Notes: generated by a model not told the origin, from the letters alone. A stretch of DNA of 64,000 nucleotides from Streptomyces jeddahensis (GCF_001642995.1 NZ_LOHS01000200.1:62001-126000); one strand, 5' to 3'. Shown: positions 1-8,243, counted from the stretch's first letter. Translations and numbers: made by a program.

Positions 1-433
1 CCAGCGCGGGCTCGGTCCGCGACAGCGGAATTGTGCCGCCCGGCTTGAGCTGGGTGCCGTCGCCCGCTCCTTCGGTGAGCGCGACGTACCGCTGCCCGAC
101 CAGGTTGCGGTAGCGGATGACCGCGCCCGTGCTGGCCAGCAGCGGACGGTCCTCGCTGACCGAGAAGGTGACCTCCGCCAGCGTCCGGTCCTTGATGCGG
201 ATGTCCTTCACCTCGCCGACCCGCACACCGGCCACCCGGATGTCGTCGCCCTCCTCCAGGCCGGTGACATCGCTGAACACCGCGCGGTACGTGTGCGTGG
301 GCGTCATGTCGAGGCCGGAGATGGTGGCGGCCAGCAGCGCCGTCGCCAGCACCGTCACGGCCGTGAACAGACCGAACTTGGCCAGCGGCGCAGCCGTCTG
401 CCGGGCCCCTGGGATCCTGCGTCCCGCCGTCAT
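1..433 (-). CDS. Mce/MlaD family protein, C-terminus outside window
   Basis: This is the second Mce protein of the operon, truncated by the window edge after about 144 codons. Mce proteins are membrane-anchored substrate-binding subunits of ABC-type lipid importers. The start is MTAGRR. A single membrane segment lies at about residues 18-42, followed by the start of an MlaD domain with the pattern GLEEGDDIRVAGVRVG. The ATG overlaps the stop of the upstream Mce gene by four bases (ATGA), which implies translational coupling. The rest of the gene and probably further mce genes lie to the left. The family call is firm; which mce position it occupies is inferred from order only. Confidence 0.9.
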   Translation of the reverse strand, partial: MTAGRRIPGARQTAAPLAKFGLFTAVTVLATALLAATISGLDMTPTHTYRAVFSDVTGLEEGDDIRVAGVRVGEVKDIRIKDRTLAEVTFSVSEDRPLLASTGAVIRYRNLVGQRYVALTEGAGDGTQLKPGGTIPLSRTEPAL

Positions 434-1740
434 GCCACACTCACCGCCGTTCCCCGGGCCAGGGGGCCGAACAGCAGGGTCGCGACGGGCGGCACCTCGT
501 CGGCCGGCACCCCCATGACGGGGGCCACGAGCGAGCCGACGGCGCGCTGCTCGGCCTCGGTGGCGGACACGGTGAGACCGCCCAGGCCGCCTGCCCCGGA
601 ACCCGACGGCTTCGTGCCGTCGTTGAGTTTGACGGGCGGTGCGGGTACCTGGGGGTGGGGCAGGCCTCTGCAGTTCGGGCCCGATCGCTCTGCATAGCGC
701 GGTTCCTCGCCGGGTTCGTACGGGTCTCGTTGACGGACGACTTCGAGGGTGATGTGGAACCTGCCGCCCTTGAAGCTCTCCTCCGCGGCCTTGTCCTGCC
801 GCACGAGGCCTTCGAGGAGGCAGGGGTACTCGGGCGAGTACCGGGCGAACAGCGCCAGCGTGGGGCGGGAGACCCGGCCGAGGGTGATCAGCCGGTCGCC
901 GTTGGCGCCGAGGAAGTCGTCCGCGGTGTGCGCGGCCGTCGCGGTCGAGGTGAGCGCGGCGGCCAGCTGGTTCTGCTTCTCGACGATGGTGCGGCTGGTG
1001 GTCACGGTGTTGCGGAGGATCTCCATCAGGTCGGGCGCCGCCTCGCTGTACAGCTCGGCGACGTCGGCGAACCGGGAGATGTCCTCCTTGATGGACGGCA
1101 TGTGCGGGTTGAGCCGGCGCAGATAGCGGTCGAGGCGGACGACGTTGTCGCCGATCCGGTCGCCGCGGCCCTCCAGGGCGTCCGCGAACGCGGACAGGGT
1201 GGCGTTGAGCTCGCCCGGCTTCACGGTGCGCAGCAGCGGCAGCAGGTCGTTCATCAGCTTCTGCAGCTCGATGCCGGCCCGGGTGCGGTCCTGGGTGATG
1301 ACGTCCCCGGCCTGGATGGGCCGGGCCGTCGAGTGGCGCGGCGGAACCAGGTCGACGTACTTCTCGCCGAACAGCGTCTTGGGCAGCAGCCGCGCCCGCA
1401 CGTCGGCCGGGATGTACGCGACGTACTTGGGCTTGAGCGCGATGTCGAGCGTTGCCTTCTCGCCGTCTGAGTGCACCGAGCGCACCTCGCCGACCAGCAG
1501 GCCGCGCAGCTTGACGTCGGCGCGCGGATCCAGCTGGTTGCCCAGTGTGTCGGCCTGCAGGCTGATCCGTACGACCGAGGTGAACACCTGCTGGTAGACG
1601 GCGACGGACAGCGACAGCAGCAGCGCGAGGACGGCGAGGAAGACGATGCCGTACAGGCGCAGTCTCACCGTGCTGCTCACCTTGGCGGCCGCCCTGCGGC
1701 GGCTCGCCTTCGGGCTCCGCGTGGGTGCGATGGTCGTCAT
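430..1740 (-). CDS. Mce/MlaD family protein (first of the operon)
   Basis: A 436-residue Mce protein, likely the anchored shuttle of a lipid or sterol ABC importer spanning membrane and cell wall. A basic N-terminus (SPKASRRRAAAK) precedes one membrane helix at about 27-48. The MlaD domain is at about 55-130 and contains the family pattern LFGEKYVDLVPP. A helical region at about 150-280 follows, and the tail from about 375 is Pro/Gly-rich. I chose the ATG at 1740 because it lies five bases after the permease stop and starts the MTTIAPT leader. The longer open frame upstream is a shadow of the permease genes. It ends in an ATGA overlap with the next mce gene. Confidence 0.92.
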   Translation of the reverse strand: MTTIAPTRSPKASRRRAAAKVSSTVRLRLYGIVFLAVLALLLSLSVAVYQQVFTSVVRISLQADTLGNQLDPRADVKLRGLLVGEVRSVHSDGEKATLDIALKPKYVAYIPADVRARLLPKTLFGEKYVDLVPPRHSTARPIQAGDVITQDRTRAGIELQKLMNDLLPLLRTVKPGELNATLSAFADALEGRGDRIGDNVVRLDRYLRRLNPHMPSIKEDISRFADVAELYSEAAPDLMEILRNTVTTSRTIVEKQNQLAAALTSTATAAHTADDFLGANGDRLITLGRVSRPTLALFARYSPEYPCLLEGLVRQDKAAEESFKGGRFHITLEVVRQRDPYEPGEEPRYAERSGPNCRGLPHPQVPAPPVKLNDGTKPSGSGAGGLGGLTVSATEAEQRAVGSLVAPVMGVPADEVPPVATLLFGPLARGTAVSVA

Positions 1741-1745
1741 CGTCC

Positions 1746-2573
1746 CTACCCCGCAATCCGTACGGTCGTGTTGGCGCCCCAGATGGCCAGCGAGAGGAAG
1801 AAGTCCAGGACGTTGATGGCGACGATGGAGGTGCGCACCGCGCGGCCCACCGCGACGCCGACGCCCGCCGGGCCGCCGCTCGCGTGGTAGCCGTAGTAGC
1901 AGTGCACCAGGATGATCACGATGGCGAAGACGATCACCTTGCCGAACGACCACAGCACGTCGACGGGCGGCAGGTACTGCTGGAAGTAGTGGTCGTAGGT
2001 GCCCGCGGACTGCCCGTAGTAGCCGGTGGTGATGGTCCGGGCGGCGAAGTACGAGGACAGCAGCCCGATCACGTACAGCGGGATCACCGCGACGAAGCCG
2101 GCGATCATGCGGGTGGTCACCAGGAACGGCACCGACGGGACACCCATCACCTCCAGTGCGTCCGTCTCCTCGCTGATCCGCATCGCGCCGAGCTGGGCGG
2201 TGAATCCGGCCCCCACGGTCGCGGACAGCGCGAGCCCGGCCACCAGCGGTGCGATCTCGCGGGTGTTGAAGTACGCCGACAGGAAGGCCACGAAGTTGGA
2301 CGTGCCGAGCTGGTTGAGGGCCGCGTAGCCCTGGAGGCCCACCTCGGTGCCGGTGAAGAACGACAGGAAGGCGATGACGCCGACCGTGCCGCCGATCACC
2401 GCGAGCGCGCCCCGGCCGAAGCTCACCTCGGCCAGCAGGCGCAGCACCTCCTTCTTGTAGCGGCGCAGGGTGCGGCCGGTCCAGGCGAGCGAGCGCCCGT
2501 AGAAGGAGAGCTGGGCGCCCAGCTCCTCCAGGGAGCGCAGCGGACGCTCCACGAGACGGTTGACGAGCGCCAT
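1746..2573 (-). CDS. MlaE/YrbE-type ABC transporter permease (B)
   Basis: A 275-residue integral membrane permease of the MlaE (DUF140) family, one of two paralogous permeases in the Mce lipid importer. It has several hydrophobic helices, and the middle holds the conserved loop around TVGAGFTAQLGAMRISEETDAL (about 140-165), typical of MlaE coupling helices that contact the ATPase. It follows the first permease by three bases and is followed by the Mce gene after five bases, so the block is one operon. The start MALVNRL is the first ATG after the preceding stop. Confidence 0.93.
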   Translation of the reverse strand: MALVNRLVERPLRSLEELGAQLSFYGRSLAWTGRTLRRYKKEVLRLLAEVSFGRGALAVIGGTVGVIAFLSFFTGTEVGLQGYAALNQLGTSNFVAFLSAYFNTREIAPLVAGLALSATVGAGFTAQLGAMRISEETDALEVMGVPSVPFLVTTRMIAGFVAVIPLYVIGLLSSYFAARTITTGYYGQSAGTYDHYFQQYLPPVDVLWSFGKVIVFAIVIILVHCYYGYHASGGPAGVGVAVGRAVRTSIVAINVLDFFLSLAIWGANTTVRIAG

Positions 2574-2576
2574 TCC

Positions 2577-3347
2577 TCAGCCCCTCTGCGGAACGATCTG
2601 GAAGTACACGGCGGTCATCACGAAGTTCGTCACGAACAGCAACATGAAGGTGATCACCACCGACTGGTTCACCGCGTCGCCCACGCCCTTCGGTCCGCCC
2701 TTCGCGGTCAGCCCCTTGTAGGAGGCGACGATCGCCGCGATCGCCCCGAACACCAGCGCCTTCAGCTCGGCCGCCCACAGGTCCGAGAGCTGGGCGAGGG
2801 TGGTGAAGGAGGCCAGATAGGCGCCGGGCGTGCCGTCCTGCAGGACGACGTTGAAGAAGTAGCCGCCCGCCACGCCGACCACCGACACCAGGCCGTTGAG
2901 CAGCACGGCCACCACCATCGACGCCAGTACGCGCGGCACCACGAGCCGGTGGATCGGGTCGATGCCAAGGACCTGCATCGCGTCGATCTCCTCGCGGATC
3001 TTCCGCGCTCCCAGGTCGGCGCAGATCGCCGTGCCGCCGGCGCCCGCGATCAGCAGTGCGGTGACGATCGGCGAGGCCTCCCGCAGCACCGCGAGCACCG
3101 AGGCGGCGCCCGAGAAGGACTGGGCACCCAGCTGCCGGGTCAGGCTGCCGATCTGGAGCGCGATGACCGCCCCGAAGGGGATGGAGACGAGCGCCGTGGG
3201 CAGGATCGTGACGCTGGCGACGAACCAGGCCTGCTGGATGAACTCCCGTAGCTGAAAGGGACGTCGGGGCATGGTCCGCAGCACGTCCAGGGCCATGGCG
3301 AAGAGGCTGCCGGAGTGCCGCAGCGCTCCGGTCGGTGACAGGCTCAT
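2577..3347 (-). CDS. MlaE/YrbE-type ABC transporter permease (A)
   Basis: The first MlaE-family permease of the Mce importer, 256 residues from MSLSPTG. The frame is open further upstream, but the ATG at 3347 overlaps the ATPase stop as ATGA. That coupled start is used for several genes of this operon and gives the usual family length. Hydrophobic helices flank the coupling-loop signature GAGGTAICADLGARKIREEIDA (about 105-125), matching the paralogous motif in the next gene. It likely forms a heterodimer with the downstream permease and is driven by the ATPase encoded upstream. Confidence 0.92.
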   Translation of the reverse strand: MSLSPTGALRHSGSLFAMALDVLRTMPRRPFQLREFIQQAWFVASVTILPTALVSIPFGAVIALQIGSLTRQLGAQSFSGAASVLAVLREASPIVTALLIAGAGGTAICADLGARKIREEIDAMQVLGIDPIHRLVVPRVLASMVVAVLLNGLVSVVGVAGGYFFNVVLQDGTPGAYLASFTTLAQLSDLWAAELKALVFGAIAAIVASYKGLTAKGGPKGVGDAVNQSVVITFMLLFVTNFVMTAVYFQIVPQRG

Positions 3348-4306
3348 GCGCCCGCTCCCTTCCAGGCGTGCACGGGATGGAGTTCCGCCTCGCGTCTCGC
3401 GATGGCCTGCCACCGGGGCGGCCGGGTGATGCCCGGTCCCGGCAGCAGGCGGGGCGTCATCTCCGTACGGCTGACGGAGTCGGCGTGTGCGCCGTTCCCG
3501 AGCTGCGCCAGCTCCTGCTCGACCTGGGCGGCGTCCTTCTCCTCCGCCATGCCGATCGGCCCCTGCATCCGGCCGTTCAGGAACTGCCGCACGACCGGCT
3601 CGTCGCTGGTCAGCAGCTTCTCGCGCGGGCCGAACATCACCAGCTCGCGCCGGAACAGGAGACCGATGTTGTCCGGCACCTGGCGGGCCGAGGCGATGTC
3701 GTGCGTGACGATCAGGAAGGTCGCGTCGATCTGGGCGTTGAGATCGACGATCAGCTGGTTGAGATACGCGACGCGCACCGGGTCGAGGCCGGAGTCCGGC
3801 TCGTCGAAGAGGATGATCTCCGGATCGAGCACGAGGGCCCGCGCCAGACCCGCCCTTTTCCGCATACCTCCGGATATCTCACCCGGCAGCTTCTCCTCGG
3901 CGCCGATCAGCCCGACCATGTCCATCTTCTCGAGGACGATCCGCCGGATCTCGCTCTCGGACTTACGGGTGTGCTCGCGCAGCGGGAAGGCGATGTTGTC
4001 GTAGAGATTCATCGACCCGAACAGCGCACCGTCCTGGAACAGCACGCCGAAGAGCTTCCGCACCTCGTAGAGGTCGTGCTCACGCAGCTTGGTGATGTCC
4101 TGGCCCGCGATCCGGATCGAGCCCCGGTCCGGCTTGAGCAGCCCGACGAGCGTCTTGAGGAACACCGACTTGCCCGTGCCCGAGGGGCCGAGCATCACCG
4201 ATACCTCCCCGGCAGGCAGCGTCAGCGAGACGTCCTGCCAGATGACCTGGTGTCCGAAGGACTTGGTCAGCCCTTCCACACAGATCTCGACACCCATCCG
4301 GTCCAC
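3344..4306 (-). CDS. Mce-system ABC transporter ATP-binding protein (Mkl/MlaF type)
   Basis: A 320-residue ATPase that powers the Mce importer. Visible motifs are Walker A GPSGTGKS (about 41-48), signature ISGGMRKR (about 145-152), Walker B IILFDEPDSGLD (about 165-176) and the H-loop in IVTHD. The GGMRKRAGLARAL variant is characteristic of MlaF/Mkl proteins. A C-terminal extension of about 65 residues beyond the nucleotide-binding domain is usual for actinobacterial Mkl. It is the first gene of the minus-strand operon. The ATG at 4297 (MGVEI) is a credible alternative start. A 36-bp element (4332-4367) just upstream resembles one before the lytic transglycosylase gene. Confidence 0.94.
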   Translation of the reverse strand: MDRMGVEICVEGLTKSFGHQVIWQDVSLTLPAGEVSVMLGPSGTGKSVFLKTLVGLLKPDRGSIRIAGQDITKLREHDLYEVRKLFGVLFQDGALFGSMNLYDNIAFPLREHTRKSESEIRRIVLEKMDMVGLIGAEEKLPGEISGGMRKRAGLARALVLDPEIILFDEPDSGLDPVRVAYLNQLIVDLNAQIDATFLIVTHDIASARQVPDNIGLLFRRELVMFGPREKLLTSDEPVVRQFLNGRMQGPIGMAEEKDAAQVEQELAQLGNGAHADSVSRTEMTPRLLPGPGITRPPRWQAIARREAELHPVHAWKGAGA

Positions 4307-4331
4307 CCTTCAGCCTGTGGAGCAGCTCCGA

Positions 4332-4367
4332 CATCTGCTCTACGGGGAGAGGAAGGGCGTCCGTCGC
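4332..4367 (-). promoter_or_regulatory. Element shared with the lytic transglycosylase leader
   Basis: The 36 bases here match 6797-6832 at about 27 of 36 positions in the same orientation. The best-kept parts, read on the minus strand, are GCGACGGAC and CCGTARAGCAGATG. The element ends 25 bases before the ATPase start codon of the Mce operon. The GGAC and CGTA blocks are 14 bases apart, somewhat short for a classical ECF promoter. It may be a promoter, an operator or a 5' RNA element; its role is unknown. Confidence 0.45.
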
Positions 4368-4431
4368 TGCGGTGACCGAATTTTTTTCCGGATGGGGATC
4401 AGGGTGCCGACGAACCGGTGGCCTGGTGCGG

Positions 4432-5559
4432 TCAGGGCAGGTGCGCGTCCCCTGCGCTGGGGGCGTCCACCCGCGCGGAGGCGCCGGGGGTCGCCGTGAC
4501 CTCCGGGACCGCCGGAACGGACGACGCATCGGGCACCGCCGGAACGGACGCCTCCGGCAAGGACGGCACAGACGGCACAGACGGCACAGACGGGACGGAC
4601 GGGACGTGGGGCACCCCGGGCACCTGCGGCACGTCCGGCACCGCGGGGGCGGACAGAGTCGGCAGCGGATCCACGGAGACCCCCGGGACGGGCGGAACGG
4701 ACAGCCGCACCAGCGACCCGTCACCGGACGGACCCGTACCCTCCGCGCCGCCGGCCGTCGGCGGCCCCGTGAGACCGCGGTCACCGGGAGCCGGCGTCCG
4801 GCCGCCCGCGTCCGTGCCCCTCACCTCGGTGGTCTGCGCGGTGTCCGAGACGGACGGCCGCGGCGCCGTGCCGTCCCCGCCCCAGTCGTGCGCGTACGGC
4901 AGCACGAACCCGGCCACCACGAGGGTCGCCGCCGTCGACGCCACCGCGACCACATGCACATGGCCGCCGGTGCGCGGCCGGCCGCGTCCGATCAGGAAGA
5001 GGGCGACACCCAGCGTGGCCGCCAGCGAAGCGCGCAGGGTCCGCCGGGCCCGGGCGAGCAGCGACTCGACCGTCCGGTAGCTCAGCCCCATCTTGACGGC
5101 GACCTGCCCGACGTCCAGGTCCTCGGACTTCAGCCAGATCGCCTCCGCCTGGCGTGCGGGCAGCTCATTGCTGCGGACGGCCAGCCACCTGGCCTCCGCC
5201 CGGTCGCACACCGCCTCCTCGACGGGCACGGGACCGGGCGTGACGAGTGTGGGGCTGGTGCGCACCTCGGCCTCGCGGTTGACCTGCCGATGGCGGTCGA
5301 TGCACAGCCGCATCGTCACGGTCGTCAGCCAGGCCCCGAGCCGCTCGTCGTCGAGATCCGGCCGCTCCGCGGCGCGCAGCATCGCCTCGTGTACGGCGTC
5401 CTCGGCGTCCTCCGGGCTGAGCGAACGGCGGCGGGCCACCTTGAGCAGCTGCTCGCGGTGGCTCCACATGCGCTGCCAGCGGTCCCGGTCCACGTCCGGT
5501 CCTTCGGGCCCTTCTTCACCCGCCCCGTCCGCAGACTCAGGATGCATGTCCGTCGCCAT
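4432..5559 (-). CDS. ECF RNA polymerase sigma factor with C-terminal membrane segment and Val-Pro repeats
   Basis: A 375-residue group 4 sigma factor. Region 2 lies at about 25-97 (EDAEDAVHEAMLRAAERP, then LGAWLTTVTMRLCIDRHR), and region 4 at about 125-180 with the helix-turn-helix VGQVAVKMGLSYRTVESLL. Region 4 is followed directly by one or two hydrophobic segments (about 177-190 and 203-225) and a 150-residue tail rich in Pro, Gly and Thr. The tail includes repeats of VPSVPSVPS and related VP units. The tail is predicted outside the cell, so the protein may be a membrane-held sigma factor that carries its own anti-sigma-like part. No separate anti-sigma gene is adjacent. I prefer the ATG at 5559, which is preceded by GAAGGGG; the ATG at 5619 overlaps the upstream stop and would add 20 residues. 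Confidence 0.85.
   Translation of the reverse strand: MATDMHPESADGAGEEGPEGPDVDRDRWQRMWSHREQLLKVARRRSLSPEDAEDAVHEAMLRAAERPDLDDERLGAWLTTVTMRLCIDRHRQVNREAEVRTSPTLVTPGPVPVEEAVCDRAEARWLAVRSNELPARQAEAIWLKSEDLDVGQVAVKMGLSYRTVESLLARARRTLRASLAATLGVALFLIGRGRPRTGGHVHVVAVASTAATLVVAGFVLPYAHDWGGDGTAPRPSVSDTAQTTEVRGTDAGGRTPAPGDRGLTGPPTAGGAEGTGPSGDGSLVRLSVPPVPGVSVDPLPTLSAPAVPDVPQVPGVPHVPSVPSVPSVPSVPSLPEASVPAVPDASSVPAVPEVTATPGASARVDAPSAGDAHLP
4561..4605. repeat. 9-bp tandem repeats encoding the Val-Pro-Ser stretch
   Basis: Units of GACGGCACA and close variants (GACGGGACG) repeat about five times in phase with the reading frame of the sigma factor gene on the other strand. They encode the repeated Val-Pro-Ser triplets of its tail. 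Confidence 0.75.
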
Positions 5560-5618
5560 GAGGGCCCCTTCGCGCTCACCCGCCGGTCGTCCCGTGCTGT
5601 GCCCGGCGGGTGGCGACA

Positions 5619-6734
5619 TTACCGCCCGGTATCAGCGGTTGTGGAGGGGGAGGCCCTCATCGAGTCCTTACCGTTGCTGGCCAGCGGCTCTTCCTCTATC
5701 AGCACTCCGTCTCCGGGCAGGGTGAGGGTGGGCTCCGGAAGGGGCAGTGCAGGCTCCTCCGTCTCCTCCGCCGGGCGGGTCTTCGAGGGCGAGGGCGAGG
5801 GTGACGAGGGTTTGGGCGTGGGGGATGACGGTGTGCCCGATGCACCGCCGGGGCGGGGCTCCGGCCGCGAGGACGCGTGCGAGCCCTTGGCGCGCTCCTT
5901 CTCCGACGTCTTCTTCTTCCCTCTCGCGTCGGACGCGGCGGGGTCGTCCGGCACCACCTGGTGCCCCTCGAGGAAGTACGCGAACCAGGCCCTGACCGTA
6001 CGCAGGTAGGCCCTCGAGTGGTTGTAGCCGAGGATCGCCCGGTCCAGGTCGCCCGGCTGGGAGAGATCGCGCCCGCCCGCGCACAGATAGCGGCCCGCGG
6101 CGAGTGCCGCGTCGTAGATGTTGTGCGGGTCGGCGCGTCCGTCGCCGTTGCCGTCCGCGCCCCACGCCGCCCAGGTCGACGGGATGAACTGCATCGGGCC
6201 GACCGCCCGGTCGTACACGGTGTCCCCGTCGTACGCGCCGCCGTCGCTGTCCCGGATGAGAGCGAACCCGTTGCCGTCCAGCCGCGGCCCGAGGATCGGT
6301 GCCCGTGTCGTACCGTCCGCGGTCACGCGGCCGCCGCGCGCCTGTCCGGACTCCACCTGCCCGATGGCGGCGAGTAGCTGCCACCGCAGATGGCAACCGG
6401 GCGCGGTACGCGCGAGTTCCGACTCCGCATGCCGGTATGCCGCGAAAACCGTCGCCGGCAGCGCCCCGCCCCCCGCGGACGAGCCCTCTGCCGACGGGCC
6501 CTGCGCCGATGACGTGCCCGAGCCGTCCCGCGCCCGCAGCGGCGGGAGTTCGGCGCGGAACGGCGTGTCCCCGGAGATGCTCGGACCGCGTTCCGCCGCG
6601 CTCCGGGGGGCGGACTCCGACGTCCGCGCCACCGCCCCGGGAGCCTGGGACGTGGTCAGCACGGCCATGGCCGCAGCCGCGATCGCCGTTCCCCTGACTC
6701 CTCTTGCGGTCCCTCTTCGTGTGCGTCCTGCCAT
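5619..6734 (-). CDS. Secreted lytic transglycosylase (SLT/MltB-like)
   Basis: A 371-residue exported peptidoglycan hydrolase. The start MAGRTRRG gives an Arg-rich N-terminus and a hydrophobic Ala-rich signal peptide (about 1-35). The longer open frame upstream would put the signal inside the protein. The catalytic domain lies at about 85-250. It has the Glu-bearing AAIGQVESGQARGG motif, then DRAVGPMQFIPSTWAAWGADGNGDG, DPHNIYDAALAAGRYLC and ILGYNHSRAYLRTV, as in Streptomyces membrane-bound lytic transglycosylases of the MltB type. The C-terminal 100 residues are disordered and Ser/Pro/Lys-rich. Its stop overlaps an alternative start of the sigma gene (TAATG). The long leader holds a shared 36-bp element and an inverted repeat. 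Confidence 0.9.
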   Translation of the reverse strand: MAGRTRRGTARGVRGTAIAAAAMAVLTTSQAPGAVARTSESAPRSAAERGPSISGDTPFRAELPPLRARDGSGTSSAQGPSAEGSSAGGGALPATVFAAYRHAESELARTAPGCHLRWQLLAAIGQVESGQARGGRVTADGTTRAPILGPRLDGNGFALIRDSDGGAYDGDTVYDRAVGPMQFIPSTWAAWGADGNGDGRADPHNIYDAALAAGRYLCAGGRDLSQPGDLDRAILGYNHSRAYLRTVRAWFAYFLEGHQVVPDDPAASDARGKKKTSEKERAKGSHASSRPEPRPGGASGTPSSPTPKPSSPSPSPSKTRPAEETEEPALPLPEPTLTLPGDGVLIEEEPLASNGKDSMRASPSTTADTGR

Positions 6735-7091
6735 GGCGCAGCAGCCCCTCCCTGTCGCGTCGCCGCACCGCAGATGAGAGACGGCACGGCTTCCGTCATC
6801 TGCTTTACGGAGATGAGGAGCGGGTCCGTCGCCCGAATTGTCGATCGCGCGTTCGCGATCGCAAGACGACTTGCATCGGCCGCATTCAGTGCAACTGACT
6901 TTGTCCATGCGCGTAGACGCGGCCTGATCTGCTGCAGTACGGTCCAGCACGGCACAGCGCGATGCAACTTCCTTGCACCGCGTTTTGTCATGAGCCCGTC
7001 ATCTTTCCAGGTCCGCAGGCCCGCCCCGGGCCTCTGAAAGGGATTCAGAAACAGGAGCAAACAGGGCGTTTTCCTCACTCCAGGAGCTTTC
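6735..7091. promoter_or_regulatory. Divergent intergenic region with inverted repeat (6842-6861)
   Basis: This 357-bp gap lies between the minus-strand transglycosylase and the plus-strand SGNH hydrolase. It contains a perfect 8-bp inverted repeat, CGATCGCG-N4-CGCGATCG, at 6842-6861, about 108-127 bases upstream of the transglycosylase start. It also contains the shared 36-bp element at 6797-6832. It is less GC-rich than its neighbours. No convincing -35/-10 pair for the plus-strand gene could be fixed by eye. Confidence 0.55.
6797..6832 (-). promoter_or_regulatory. Second copy of the Mce/transglycosylase shared element
   Basis: Read on the minus strand it begins GCGACGGACC and ends CCGTAAAGCAGATG, 62 bases before the transglycosylase ATG. 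It matches 4332-4367 at about 27 of 36 positions. The ECF sigma gene lies between the two operons that carry it. Confidence 0.45.
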
Positions 7092-7886
7092 ATGAAGTTG
7101 TTCCGCAGATCGTCATCGGTCGTCGCGGCTCTGCTCCTCGCGCTCACCAGTGTTCTGATGGGTGCTCAGCAGGCCGCAGCCGCCGCCCCCGCGTATGTCG
7201 CGCTGGGCGACAGCTACTCGTCCGGAACCGGAGCTGGCGACTACGGCGACAGCGGTGACTGCAAGCGCAGTGCCAACGCGTATCCCGCGCTGTGGGCCGC
7301 CGCCAACAGCCCCTCGTCCTTCTCCTTCACCGCCTGTTCCGGAGCCACCACAACGACCGTGATCAGCGGGCAGCTCGCGCCGCTGGGCGCCGGCACCGGC
7401 CTGATCAGCGTCAGCGCGGGCGGCAACGACGTGGGCTTCGCCGACGTCATGACCACCTGCATCCTCGAGGGCGAGGAGAGCTGCCTGTCGGCCGTGGCGA
7501 CCGCCCGGTCCCAGATGTCCAGCCTGCTGCCCGGCAGGCTCAACACGCTGTACGCGACCATCAAGACCAGGGCGCCGAACGCCCGTGTCGTCGTGATGGG
7601 TTATCCCCGCCTCTACATGCTCAACGGCACCTGCATCGTCGGGCTGCGGGAGAGCGAGCGCGCCGCCCTCAACGCCGCGTCGGACCAGCTGAACTCCGTG
7701 ATATCGGCCCGCGCCGCGGCGTACGGCTTCACCTTCGGCGACGTCCGGGGCGCCTTCACCGGACATGAGATCTGCTCGGGCGACGCGTGGCTGCACAGTC
7801 TGACCGTCCCTGTCGGTAACTCGTACCACCCCAACCAGGACGGCCAGGCCCTCGGGTATCTGCCGGTCTTCAGGGCCAGGGCGTGA
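7092..7886 (+). CDS. Secreted SGNH/GDSL-family esterase or lipase
   Basis: A 264-residue exported hydrolase. It has a signal peptide with KLFRR and a hydrophobic core, with likely cleavage after AQQAAAAA (about residue 32). The mature protein opens with the nucleophile block GDSYSSG (Ser41). The GGND block follows (SVSAGGNDVGF), and the catalytic Asp/His region is near the C-terminus in NSYHPNQDGQ. Even-numbered Cys residues fit the disulfide-bonded Streptomyces lipase/esterase group, such as the S. rimosus type lipase. It is monocistronic, with an AGGAG ribosome site eight bases before the ATG. The exact ester substrate cannot be told from sequence. Confidence 0.92.
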   Translation: MKLFRRSSSVVAALLLALTSVLMGAQQAAAAAPAYVALGDSYSSGTGAGDYGDSGDCKRSANAYPALWAAANSPSSFSFTACSGATTTTVISGQLAPLGAGTGLISVSAGGNDVGFADVMTTCILEGEESCLSAVATARSQMSSLLPGRLNTLYATIKTRAPNARVVVMGYPRLYMLNGTCIVGLRESERAALNAASDQLNSVISARAAAYGFTFGDVRGAFTGHEICSGDAWLHSLTVPVGNSYHPNQDGQALGYLPVFRARA

Positions 7887-7991
7887 CTCGGCGTCCGACC
7901 TCGGAGGATTCCGTGGGCGGAGTCCGTTAAGGTCGGTCTCGGGGCGGCCGGGGCGCGCCGGCAGACCACAGCGGATGCCAATGGGGGCACA

Positions 7992-8243
7992 GTGCGATTG
8001 AAAGTGGAGTTCACGACCGAGCCCTTCGATCTGGACGAGACGCCGCGGCACGCCCTGGTGGCGCGCGAGGTCATCGAGGGGGCCGATCTGGACGCCGTCG
8101 ATGTCGGACCGTTCGGCAACACGGCGGAGGGTGGCGTGGACGCCGTCCTCACCTCGGTCGACGCACTGCTGCGCAAGACCCTGGAGGCGGGCGCGACCCG
8201 GATCTCCCTGCAGATCAACGTGATCGGGGAGGGTGATCGGTGA
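7992..8243 (+). CDS. Small thiamine-binding-like (MTH1187/DUF77-type) protein
   Basis: An 83-residue protein from a GTG start (RLKVEFTTEPF). The C-terminal strand ALLRKTLEAGATRISLQINV resembles the MTH1187/YkoF thiamine-binding fold, and similar short Streptomyces proteins carry that label. I hold the family tentatively and claim no ligand. Its last codons overlap the next gene by four bases (GTGA), so the two are translated together. The pair sits directly before the urate degradation genes, so it may share their control. Confidence 0.7.
   Translation: MRLKVEFTTEPFDLDETPRHALVAREVIEGADLDAVDVGPFGNTAEGGVDAVLTSVDALLRKTLEAGATRISLQINVIGEGDR

Noticed and set aside
430..2778. Long minus-strand open frame of 782 codons covering the Mce gene and permease gene
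   Set aside because: Only the part from 1740 is the Mce protein. The earlier part is a shadow frame of the permeases with Arg/Gly-rich random sequence.
4561..4605. Repeats resembling a CRISPR array
   Set aside because: The units are 9 bp without spacers and lie in frame inside the sigma factor gene.
6735..7091. Possible c-di-AMP (ydaO-type) riboswitch before the transglycosylase
   Set aside because: Such riboswitches do precede cell-wall hydrolase genes in Streptomyces, but I cannot align this leader to the known consensus by eye. A covariance-model search would decide.
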